Source of the DNA: Phycisphaera mikurensis NBRC 102666
GTDB taxonomy: Bacteria > Planctomycetota > Phycisphaerae > Phycisphaerales > SM1A02
Direction of reading: 5' to 3'
NCBI GenBank assembly: GCA_945870475.1
Contig: CAMBSR010000163.1
Span: forward strand, 1 to 5,209
Length of the DNA stretch: 5,209 nt
Numbering within the stretch: position 1 is the stretch's first letter; each line of letters opens with the position of its first letter. A model generated the notes under the pieces. That model searched no databases, was not told the origin of the DNA, and saw only the letters and a list, made by a program, of their open reading frames with translations. A program made the translations under genes and the position numbers. This document shows, in pieces, positions 1-4,969 of this stretch.

Positions 1-75
1 ACCGGTGGTGAATCGCCTGCAGCCGATCCGGTCGAGCTGCTCCCCGACGAGGCGCAGGAGTTCGGTTGGTTCCAT
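1..75 (-). CDS. Probable nucleotidyltransferase-like protein, N-terminal fragment (cut by window edge)
   Basis: This is the first 25 codons of a minus-strand gene that runs off the left edge. The reading is MEPTELLRLVGEQLDRIGCR followed by RFTTG, an amphipathic helix leading into a strand that ends in Gly. It resembles the start of small nucleotidyltransferase-fold proteins (AbiEii/MNT-like), which often begin with a 'LLxxLxxxLDRLGxxYFVTGS' pattern before their catalytic GS and DxD residues. Those residues would lie outside the window, so the family is inferred from the N-terminus and the neighbour. Its ATG overlaps the TGA of the upstream 78-residue gene by one base (TGATG), which points to translational coupling in a two-gene operon. 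The reading frame is secure; the function is tentative. Confidence 0.6.
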   Translation of the reverse strand, partial: MEPTELLRLVGEQLDRIGCRRFTTG

Positions 76-311
76 CAGCTGTGCACTTCCGAACCGTGTC
101 GGCTTGCCATCCGACGCGCGGTCTCCGTGGCAAGCAGTTCCTCGGGCCAGTCCGGGTGCTGGGCCTTCACGCCGGCGCGAACAAGCGTGACCGCCGAACG
201 CCACATGGCATCGAGCGACGCAAGCCGCGCCCCGGGTGTCTGCGACCGCAGCACGGCGAGCATGGCCGGGTCGCAGCGATCATCGGCAGGATGGTGGCGG
301 GTTGGTTGCAT
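75..311 (-). CDS. Small conserved HPDW-motif protein, possible antitoxin-like partner of a nucleotidyltransferase
   Basis: This is a 78-residue protein with no signal peptide or membrane segment. The core, residues 35-69, has an 'AMWRSAVTLVRAGV' helix, then 'HPDWPEELLATETARRMA'. It matches a widespread small-protein pattern (MWRSAR...hPDWsEEe...evARRm) that I recall encoded directly upstream of nucleotidyltransferase-like genes. A relation to Rv0078B-type antitoxins is possible but unverified. The next gene starts inside this stop codon (TGATG), so the two are probably co-translated. The start at 311 is the longest option; an internal ATG at 263 (residue 17) would still keep the conserved core. 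No Shine-Dalgarno is visible at either start. A TATAAA element lies 14 bases upstream of 311, which slightly favours that start. Binding partner and function are inferred only. Confidence 0.7.
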   Translation of the reverse strand: MQPTRHHPADDRCDPAMLAVLRSQTPGARLASLDAMWRSAVTLVRAGVKAQHPDWPEELLATETARRMASRHGSEVHS

Positions 312-325
312 GTGCGCTGCGTCAC

Positions 326-331
326 TTTATA
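326..331 (-). promoter_or_regulatory. Candidate -10 element for the HPDW-protein operon
   Basis: The minus strand reads TATAAA (5 of 6 to TATAAT), in an otherwise GC-rich divergent region. Fourteen bases separate it from the ATG at 311, so transcription would start about 8 bases before the start codon and give a very short leader. No convincing -35 element is seen 16-18 bases upstream. The call rests on the hexamer and its position only. Confidence 0.35.
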
Positions 332-449
332 CCGGTGATGGCATCGGGATCCCGGGGAGATGCAGAAATGCACAGCGAGGTCCGGCCCGGCTCGTCGCGA
401 GGAAAGGGAACGGCCAGCCGCCCGTGCAGTGGCCTTTGCACGTCGCACC

Positions 450-458
450 TGCTATGTT
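450..458 (+). promoter_or_regulatory. Candidate extended -10 element for the zinc-ribbon membrane protein
   Basis: TGCTATGTT fits an extended -10 (TGnTATAAT) with 4 of 6 in the hexamer plus the TG. The -35 position holds only a poor match. Transcription would start near 465, upstream of both likely start codons (499 GTG, 514 ATG). That argues against the long upstream extension of this reading frame. The rest of the divergent region 312-513 shows no gene or other clear signal. Confidence 0.3.
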
Positions 459-513
459 TTGGGAATTCCGAACCATCGCGCCGACGGTGCGTTCGAACGT
501 GAGCACGAAGCCC

Positions 514-1551
514 ATGTCCCGTTCCTCCCGGTCCAATCCATCGCGCGCTCCGTATTGCCCGGTCTGTGATTACGACCTGGCGGCGCTGCCCGGCGTCCCT
601 GCCGAGCGGGGCGGGGAGTTCGCCGAGGACATCGCGTGCCCGGAGTGCGGCGTGGCCGTGGCCGCGGGCGGGCGGATCGTCGAGGGATCGACGCATCCCG
701 ACAATCTTGCACCGAACACGCGCTTCGACATTGCGGCCTGCGTGGGGAATGCCGTCTTCGCCACGTACTTGGCGTTCTGCGCGCTCCTCGGACTGCGTAC
801 CGCCTTCCCGAACGTCATGGTCGCGTTCGTTGCGGTGTTCATGGGCTGTAACGCGATCATCCTCGGTCGGAAGCTGTGGCTGCGCCGACGGCAGGCCGCG
901 ACCACGGCGCGCGCGGGGTACGCTGGGCGCCAGATCCGCTGGGTGGTGTCGAGTGCCGGGCTCGAGTGCATCGACCGCAACGCGCTCCTCGTGCCGTCGA
1001 GGCGCACGGTCATCCCTGCGTCACGGATCCACCGCGTCACCGGCGATTGGGTCACGGCCGAGGTGTGGTCCGGTATCTGGAGCCGGTCCGTCCGCGGCGC
1101 GGCCGGCCTCACTGCATGGGAATGGAAGATGGATGCGCAGGGTTTGGTCGTCGACCTCGTGCCGACCTCGATCTACACGCTCGATGCCATGGGCGATGGC
1201 GGCGGACTTGGCGCTTCCGCGTCGGTGCTGGCGGCAAACCTGGAGACGTCGCTCGGGCTGCGTGCCGGTGGCGGATACCGCAGCCTGCCGCAGCTGCCGC
1301 TCGTCGGCCGCGTCGCGCGGATTCGTTTCCTTGGCTCGGTGGTCGTGGGGTGCGTGGTGCTGGCCTTGGTGCCGGTGTCCGTGGCCGCTCTCATGCGTGC
1401 CGGCACGTCGTCGTTGGCCGCCGTCGTGGTCATCGCCAGCGCGACCGCCATCTGCGCCGCCGCGGGGATCTATTTCGGCAGACTCGCCCTCATCCGGCGC
1501 GCGCGCCGGCGGTGGGCGCGGGAGCACGTGACCGGATTGGGTGGTTTCTAG
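514..1551 (+). CDS. Zinc-ribbon membrane protein of unknown function, four predicted membrane segments
   Basis: This 345-residue protein opens with a probable zinc ribbon: CPVC at 15-18 and CPEC at 42-45, in the planctomycete-style 'YCPVCxYDL...CPECG' form. Two hydrophobic segments follow (about 74-93 and 100-118), then a basic RKLWLRRRQ stretch. Next is a soluble, strand-rich region of about 140 residues (135-270), and then two more hydrophobic segments (about 272-294 and 300-322). It ends in an Arg-rich tail (RRARRRW). The ribbon and the central domain would lie on the cytoplasmic side by the positive-inside rule. The start is uncertain. The frame is open from 127, but residues before the ribbon look non-coding in style. 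GTG at 499 (five residues longer) and ATG at 454 are alternatives; 514 has a weak GAAG upstream. I do not recognise the central domain and assign no function. It is transcribed divergently from the HPDW operon. Confidence 0.72.
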   Translation: MSRSSRSNPSRAPYCPVCDYDLAALPGVPAERGGEFAEDIACPECGVAVAAGGRIVEGSTHPDNLAPNTRFDIAACVGNAVFATYLAFCALLGLRTAFPNVMVAFVAVFMGCNAIILGRKLWLRRRQAATTARAGYAGRQIRWVVSSAGLECIDRNALLVPSRRTVIPASRIHRVTGDWVTAEVWSGIWSRSVRGAAGLTAWEWKMDAQGLVVDLVPTSIYTLDAMGDGGGLGASASVLAANLETSLGLRAGGGYRSLPQLPLVGRVARIRFLGSVVVGCVVLALVPVSVAALMRAGTSSLAAVVVIASATAICAAAGIYFGRLALIRRARRRWAREHVTGLGGF

Positions 1552-1555
1552 GCTT

Positions 1556-1592
1556 GGCGTGCATGTGACAAGCTCCTCCGCGCATGTACGCC
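1556..1592 (+). terminator. Hairpin just after the membrane-protein stop, possible terminator
   Basis: The arms GGCGTGCATG (1556-1565) and CATGTACGCC (1583-1592) pair over 10 positions with a single G-U, and two more pairs can extend the stem into the loop. The hairpin begins 4 bases after the TAG. The downstream sequence (gaggggctttgattg) is only weakly T-rich, so this is either a poor intrinsic terminator or a 3'-end stabilising hairpin. Confidence 0.45.
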
Positions 1593-1678
1593 GAGGGGCT
1601 TTGATTGTCCGGAACTGCGGCCTGGTCCCGGTTTGCCGACCCGGCGAACTCGCACATGCCGGCGTCGCTCACGGTGCA

Positions 1679-1706
1679 TTCACTGCGGTCGTTGCGTCCG
1701 TAGCAT
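1679..1706 (+). promoter_or_regulatory. Candidate sigma70-type promoter for the oxidase gene
   Basis: TTCACT (1679-1684, 4 of 6 to TTGACA) and TAGCAT (1701-1706, 4 of 6 to TATAAT) are separated by 16 bases. A start site near 1713 would give a leader of about 40 bases containing the AGGA at 1741. The spacing and the ribosome site agree with each other, but the hexamers are only moderate matches. No other feature was seen in the gene-free stretch 1593-1753. Confidence 0.33.
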
Positions 1707-1740
1707 CCGCGCTCGCCGCGAGGGGGCTGGCAGCCTCCGC

Positions 1741-1744
1741 AGGA
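1741..1744 (+). promoter_or_regulatory. Ribosome binding site that fixes the oxidase start
   Basis: AGGA lies 9 bases before the ATG at 1754. It is one of the few recognisable Shine-Dalgarno sequences in the window. Together with the signal peptide that begins at this ATG, it favours 1754 over the upstream frame, which stays open from 1541. Confidence 0.55.
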
Positions 1745-1753
1745 ACCCCGCAC

Positions 1754-2938
1754 ATGCTGAAGTCACTGATCATCGTCTCGCTCTCGTCCGCCGCATGCCT
1801 GTTCGCGCCCGCCGGGTGCGCGCAGACCGTATCCACCACCGCTACCGCCGCGCTGGAAGTGCGACGCGTGGAGCCGCCGGACCTCTCGGACGCGCACCTT
1901 GGCAAGCGCATCCTCTGCGAGCGGCCGATGCGCCACGGCGCGCCGCGCCTCTGCGTCGAGCAGGTGGGCGACAAGGTGGTGGCGCACGACTACGGGCACG
2001 GCGGCAGCGGGTGGACGCTGGCGCCTGGCAGCGCCGAGTACGTGGATGGCCTGCTGATCGCCTCGCCGCTTGCCAAGGACCTGCGCACGGACACGCCCAT
2101 CACGGTGATCGGCGCGGGCGTCATCGGCCTCTTCACGGCGTACGACCTCTGCCAGAAGGGCTACACGAACATCACCGTCATGGCGGAGCGCTTCGACGGC
2201 CTGACCTCGCACAACGCGGGCGGCCTGCTGGCGCCGGTCTCCATGGACAACGACCCGGCCATGCAGTCCGTCATCGAGCGCATCGGGCTCGATGCGTACC
2301 GCTTCTACGCGCAGGTGGCGCGCGGGGAGCATCCACACTTCAAGACGGGCGCCGTGATCGTGCCCGCCTACTTCGACGATCGCAAGGAATCGGGCCTGGA
2401 GGCCTACGTGGGCAAGGTGATGAAGCCGGCCAAGGACGTGATCCTCGACTTCGGCACCGGCACCACGCGCCGCATGGTGGCGTACGACGACGGCATCTTC
2501 ATGGACACGGCGGTCATGATGCAGTCGCTCACCGACTGGCTGAAGCCGCGCGTGAAGTTCGTGCAGCGGAAGGTGCAGCGCCTCTCGGACGTGGAGACGC
2601 GCTTCATCGTCGACTGCGCCGGCCTGGGCGCGGGCGCGCTGAACGGCGACGCCGCGATGGTGCCTGTCCAGGGGCACCTCATCATGCTCAAGGACCAGGA
2701 CCCCGCGAAGCTCCGGCACATGATCCTCGTCTACTTCGGCGAGGGGAAGACGGCCTCCGGCATGAAGGTGAAGCGGTCCTTCTACCAGTTCCCCAAGCAC
2801 CTGCCGGACACCGGCGCTGCCGACGTGGGCGTGGTGGGCGGCACGTTCATCGAGGGCGCCGGCATGGACATGCCCAACGAGGACGAGTTCCGGATCCTCA
2901 TCGAGAACGCGCGGAAGTTCTACGGGCTTTCGCGCTGA
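1754..2938 (+). CDS. Exported FAD-dependent D-amino-acid-oxidase-family enzyme with circularly permuted domain order
   Basis: This 394-residue protein probably oxidises an amine or D-amino acid with FAD, giving an imino acid and H2O2. Residues 1-24 are a signal peptide with a possible imperfect lipobox (PAGC, Cys22). Residues 117-161 are the Rossmann start: TVIGAGVIGL, then AERFDGLTSHNAGGLLAP, close to the ADRFTPLTTTDVAAGLWQP of human DAAO. Further family matches are VKFVQRKV (267-274; human VKFFQRKV), VDCAGLGAGAL (286-296) and VGGTF (361-365). Unusually, the normal C-terminal segment comes first. CERPMRHGAPRL (55-66) matches FRPVRPQIRL, so Arg57 equals human Arg283. HDYGHGGSGWTL (78-89) matches HNYGHGGYGLTI. 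The protein ends at IENARKFYG, where the canonical enzyme would continue into that segment. Tyr344 aligns with human Tyr228, but Tyr224 appears to be Lys340. The start is set by AGGA at 1741 and the signal peptide. panD follows after 54 bases. Family membership is firm; the substrate is unknown. Confidence 0.88.
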   Translation: MLKSLIIVSLSSAACLFAPAGCAQTVSTTATAALEVRRVEPPDLSDAHLGKRILCERPMRHGAPRLCVEQVGDKVVAHDYGHGGSGWTLAPGSAEYVDGLLIASPLAKDLRTDTPITVIGAGVIGLFTAYDLCQKGYTNITVMAERFDGLTSHNAGGLLAPVSMDNDPAMQSVIERIGLDAYRFYAQVARGEHPHFKTGAVIVPAYFDDRKESGLEAYVGKVMKPAKDVILDFGTGTTRRMVAYDDGIFMDTAVMMQSLTDWLKPRVKFVQRKVQRLSDVETRFIVDCAGLGAGALNGDAAMVPVQGHLIMLKDQDPAKLRHMILVYFGEGKTASGMKVKRSFYQFPKHLPDTGAADVGVVGGTFIEGAGMDMPNEDEFRILIENARKFYGLSR

Positions 2939-2966
2939 GCGGCGGGGGCGGGTGGCAGCTGGCTTC

Positions 2967-2990
2967 CGGGCCGCTACCATGCCGGGCCCG
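2967..2990 (+). repeat. Short inverted repeat overlapping a possible -10 box ahead of panD
   Basis: CGGGCC (2967-2972) and GGCCCG (2985-2990) form a 6-bp inverted repeat around a 12-base spacer. The spacer contains TACCAT (2975-2980), a 4 of 6 match to a -10 element, 12 bases from the panD ATG. It could be an operator, a weak hairpin between the two genes, or chance in GC-rich DNA. No -35 element is evident. Confidence 0.25.
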
Positions 2991-2992
2991 AG

Positions 2993-3364
2993 ATGCTGCG
3001 CCACGCCCTCCACGCCAAGCTCCACCACGCCACGGTCACGTACTGCGACGCCGACTACGTGGGGTCGATCACGATCGACCGCGACCTGCTCGACGCGAGC
3101 GGGATGCGCCCGAACGAGAAGGTGCTCGTGGCCGACTGCGACAGCGCGGCGCGCTTCGAGACGTACGTCATTCCCGGCGAGCGCGGCTCGGGCGTGATCG
3201 GCGTGAACGGCGCCTGCGCCCGGCTTTCCGGCATCGGCCACAAGCTGATCGTGATGAGCTTCTGCATGCTCTCCGACACCGAGCTGGCCGTGCACCGGCC
3301 GCGCGTGGTGATCGTCGCCCCCGGCAACCGCGTGGGGCAGGTGACCGAGTACCCGGCGGAGTGA
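2993..3364 (+). CDS. panD: Aspartate 1-decarboxylase (pyruvoyl-dependent)
   Basis: It converts L-aspartate to beta-alanine for pantothenate and coenzyme A synthesis in the cytoplasm. The 123-residue proenzyme is of normal family length. It carries the self-cleavage site Y22-V-G24-S25, where cutting before Ser25 yields the pyruvoyl cofactor. The family's functional residues fall at their usual E. coli numbers: Lys9, His11, Tyr22, Arg54, Tyr58 and Asn72, with the GVNGA-type motif at 70-74. Residue 75 is Cys, where Ala is usual. The ATG at 2993 gives the exact canonical N-terminus (MLRHALHAKLH); there is no obvious Shine-Dalgarno, and a short leader is possible. It follows the oxidase gene on the same strand after 54 bases, so it may share its transcript. 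No other pantothenate gene is in the window. Confidence 0.97.
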   Translation: MLRHALHAKLHHATVTYCDADYVGSITIDRDLLDASGMRPNEKVLVADCDSAARFETYVIPGERGSGVIGVNGACARLSGIGHKLIVMSFCMLSDTELAVHRPRVVIVAPGNRVGQVTEYPAE

Positions 3365-3649
3365 GCGGGGCGAGTGGGCAGGCGCGATTTGTCCAATAAC
3401 TATCTACCGTACGCGGGAATGTTGTCTTCTCGCGCGGTGTCGCCTTCGGGGAATCATTCACCATGAATCTGCTGGTCGCAAGAAACCTCCACCTCCGTTG
3501 CGTGCCGAAAAATTCGTGAGAAAGTGGCACTGATGCTTGCGTTGATGCCGAACGGTGCCATGGTGCACGAGTCAGGATCTGCCGCGGATTCCCTCTCTGC
3601 AGCGGCAGCCTCCCCTGGCGGTTCCCTTTCCCGCTTTCGAGTTCCCCAC
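3365..3649 (+). other. Gene-free leader between panD and the PEP-CTERM-like gene
   Basis: No convincing gene lies in these 285 bases. An in-frame extension of the downstream gene from GTG 3524 exists, but it would bury the signal peptide. An 18-codon ORF from ATG 3463 has no ribosome site. TA steps cluster at 3397-3411 (AATAACTATCTACCGTA) and are absent from 3412 to 3649. Any A/T-type -10 box should therefore lie in that cluster, which would give a leader of over 200 bases. No -35/-10 pair with correct spacing was found. An inverted repeat at 3579-3608 is listed separately. Confidence 0.5.
3579..3608 (+). repeat. 7-bp inverted repeat in the leader of the PEP-CTERM-like gene
   Basis: CTGCCGC (3579-3585) and GCGGCAG (3602-3608) pair perfectly around a 16-base loop, about 40 bases before the ATG at 3650. 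There is no T-run after it, so it is not a terminator. It may be a leader RNA hairpin or chance. Confidence 0.3.
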
Positions 3650-4252
3650 ATGAAGTCTCTTTCCGCTGTCGCCCTTGTGGCTTCGGCCCTTGTTGCGTCT
3701 TCCGCGAGCGCTGGCATTGTCGTCTACACGAACCAGTCCCTCTGGAACGCCCGCGTCGCCACCGATGGCCTCGTGGTCGAGACCGAGACTTTCAACGCGA
3801 TCGCGGATGGCTACCGGCCGGCGCCGTTCACCGGGTCCACGGCGAGCGTCAACTGGAGCGCATTCGCCGACGGCGGGCTCTATGTGCAGGACGGCGTGTT
3901 CTCGACCGAATTTCCCGATCCACTCACCTTCAATTTCACTCCCGGCGTGCGCGCGGTGGGTGGCAACTTCTTCGGCGTCGACGCGGAGTTCGCCAATGCC
4001 GCGGTCTTCTTCAGCGTGCTGCTGAGCGACGGCACCAGCTACGAGGGCGAGACCTCTTCACCGGCCAGCTTCACCGGTTTCCGTTCCACCACGGCAGCAA
4101 CCATCGCCAGCCTGACGATCAACGTCGAGAATGCGGTTGGAGCCGCTGCGGTGTATCCGAGCGTCGACAACCTGTACTTCGGCGTGCCTGCGCCCGGCGC
4201 GGTGGCGCTCCTCGGCGTGGCAGGGTTGGTCGGCAGCCGTCGCCGCCGCTGA
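3650..4252 (+). CDS. PEP-CTERM-like exported protein
   Basis: This 200-residue secreted or surface protein has a clear Sec signal peptide (MKSLSAVALVASALVASSASA, then G22; cleavage after ASA). The mature part is a strand-rich domain of a kind common among PEP-CTERM proteins. It has an 'ETFNA' start, 'FNFTPGVRAVGGNFFGVD' (95-111), 'LSDGTSYEG' (125-133), 'SFTGFRST' (140-147) and a closing 'SVDNLYFG' (171-178). The tail has VPAPG (179-183), a hydrophobic stretch and SRRRR, the three-part sorting signal handled by exosortase systems, with PAPG in place of PEP. I infer transit through the inner membrane, tail removal and surface display or release. The start at 3650 is chosen for the signal peptide; GTG 3524 would add 42 unlikely residues. 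A strong terminator follows, and a similar protein is encoded convergently beyond it. The specific role is unknown. Confidence 0.87.
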   Translation: MKSLSAVALVASALVASSASAGIVVYTNQSLWNARVATDGLVVETETFNAIADGYRPAPFTGSTASVNWSAFADGGLYVQDGVFSTEFPDPLTFNFTPGVRAVGGNFFGVDAEFANAAVFFSVLLSDGTSYEGETSSPASFTGFRSTTAATIASLTINVENAVGAAAVYPSVDNLYFGVPAPGAVALLGVAGLVGSRRRR

Positions 4253-4281
4253 CGCACGCTTCGCAATTCACCAGACACCCG

Positions 4282-4317
4282 ACGACAGGAGGCCATGCGC
4301 CTCCTGTCGTTCTTTTT
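4282..4317 (+). terminator. Strong intrinsic (Rho-independent) terminator
   Basis: The arms ACGACAGGAGGC (4282-4293) and GCCTCCTGTCGT (4299-4310) pair perfectly over 12 bp around a 5-base loop, followed by TCTTTTT (4311-4317). It lies 29 bases after the stop of the plus-strand PEP-CTERM-like gene. There is no T-run on the other strand, so it serves the plus-strand transcript only. Confidence 0.93.
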
Positions 4318-4360
4318 GTGCCATGCAGGCGTCTGATCGCGCGTGGATGCGCGTTCGCGG

Positions 4361-4957
4361 TCAACCGCGGCGACGGCGGCCCGCAAGCCCAGCCAGGCCG
4401 GCGATGGCAAGCACGCCCGGTGCGGGCGTGGTGACCACGGACGAGAAGCCCGGGAGCTGGCGCGTGGATTCGTCGCCGTTGGACCACATGCCGAGCGGCG
4501 AATACGGCGGCGGGTTGCCGTTGAAGTAGCTGTAGATGTTGAACGCAGTGCCGGTGGCGGCGCTGAGCGCGGAGCCCGTCAGCATGTTGTCGAACTCGCC
4601 CACGGTGAGCGTGTCGAGGTTGAAGTTGAACATCACGCTGCTGATGGTGCGGCTGACGCCGCCGATCGACTGCACGGATCCGCCAGTGATGACGTTGTCG
4701 GTGTAGATGTCGGTGGCGCCGTCGACGAGGCGAATGGTCCAGTTGGTGAGGTTGGTCTCGTTGATGAGGCCGCTGGTGGCGTTGGTGGACCAGTCGACGA
4801 CCACCTGCGTGGCGGAGGGCGTGGTCAGCGTGTAGGGCGTGGTGAGCGTGTACGTGGTGGTGTAGACGCCGGCGGTCGCGCCGGAGGCGGCGGCGAGCGC
4901 GAGGGTGAGGGAGGCGAGGATTCCGAAACGGCTGGTGGAATGGAGAGTGGTGTGCAT
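4361..4957 (-). CDS. Second PEP-CTERM-like exported protein with a YTLTTP repeat
   Basis: This 198-residue protein has a signal peptide (residues 1-29, cleavage after ATA before Gly30). The mature N-terminus carries two tandem YTLTTP units (36-47). A Thr/Asn/Ser-rich, probably all-beta domain follows, with a QSIGGVSRTISSVMFNFN core (96-113). Near the end are a NPPPYSPLGMW segment (148-158) and the sorting-type tail: PAPG (178-181), hydrophobic LAIAGLAGLAG, then RRRRG. It shares only the tail type with the convergent gene at 3650-4252, not the body, so the two are not recent duplicates. The start at 4957 is set by the signal peptide, with CAGG about 10 bases upstream. A 14-bp palindrome lies in its leader. 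A 6-bp inverted repeat with a 2-base loop (4356-4369) spans its stop codon, but no T-rich terminator is seen on this strand. Function is unknown. Confidence 0.86.
   Translation of the reverse strand: MHTTLHSTSRFGILASLTLALAAASGATAGVYTTTYTLTTPYTLTTPSATQVVVDWSTNATSGLINETNLTNWTIRLVDGATDIYTDNVITGGSVQSIGGVSRTISSVMFNFNLDTLTVGEFDNMLTGSALSAATGTAFNIYSYFNGNPPPYSPLGMWSNGDESTRQLPGFSSVVTTPAPGVLAIAGLAGLAGRRRRG
4817..4852 (-). repeat. Tandem 18-bp repeat inside the second PEP-CTERM-like gene
   Basis: Two adjacent 18-base units (4817-4834 and 4835-4852) differ at a single base (4826 c against 4844 g). Each encodes YTLTTP in the minus-strand protein, just after the signal peptide. The near-identity at DNA level suggests a recent duplication by slippage. 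Confidence 0.85.
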
Positions 4958-4969
4958 GTGATTGCCTGC

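Noticed and set aside
127..513. N-terminal extension of the zinc-ribbon membrane protein frame
   Set aside because: The added residues overlap the opposite-strand HPDW gene, carry a candidate promoter inside, and look non-coding. The frame is simply open.
1541..1753. N-terminal extension of the oxidase frame
   Set aside because: It overlaps the end of the upstream gene and its hairpin, and it would bury the signal peptide that starts at 1754 with its own ribosome site.
1763..3295. Long open frame on the minus strand (510 codons) antisense to the oxidase and panD
   Set aside because: It spans two well-recognised genes, is rich in His/Arg/Val/Ala as expected of a GC-rich shadow frame, and shows no domain.
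1633..3399. 588-codon plus-strand open frame covering the oxidase and panD in another frame
   Set aside because: It is extremely Arg/Gly/Ala/His-rich, has no recognisable motif, and overlaps genes whose products are clear.
3463..3519. 18-codon leader ORF (MNLLVARNLHLRCVPKNS)
   Set aside because: It has no ribosome site and no codon-run typical of an attenuator; a short ORF of this size is expected by chance.
3525..3541. Sigma54-like site TGGCAC...TTGCG
   Set aside because: The GG and GC doublets are separated by 11 bases instead of the required 10, and no activator site is evident.
3524..3649. GTG-start extension of the PEP-CTERM-like protein
   Set aside because: It would place 42 residues before a textbook signal peptide beginning at 3650.
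4338..4355. Possible terminator hairpin (CGCGC...GCGCG) for the minus-strand PEP-CTERM-like gene
   Set aside because: The stem is only 5 bp of alternating GC, and no T-run follows on the minus strand.
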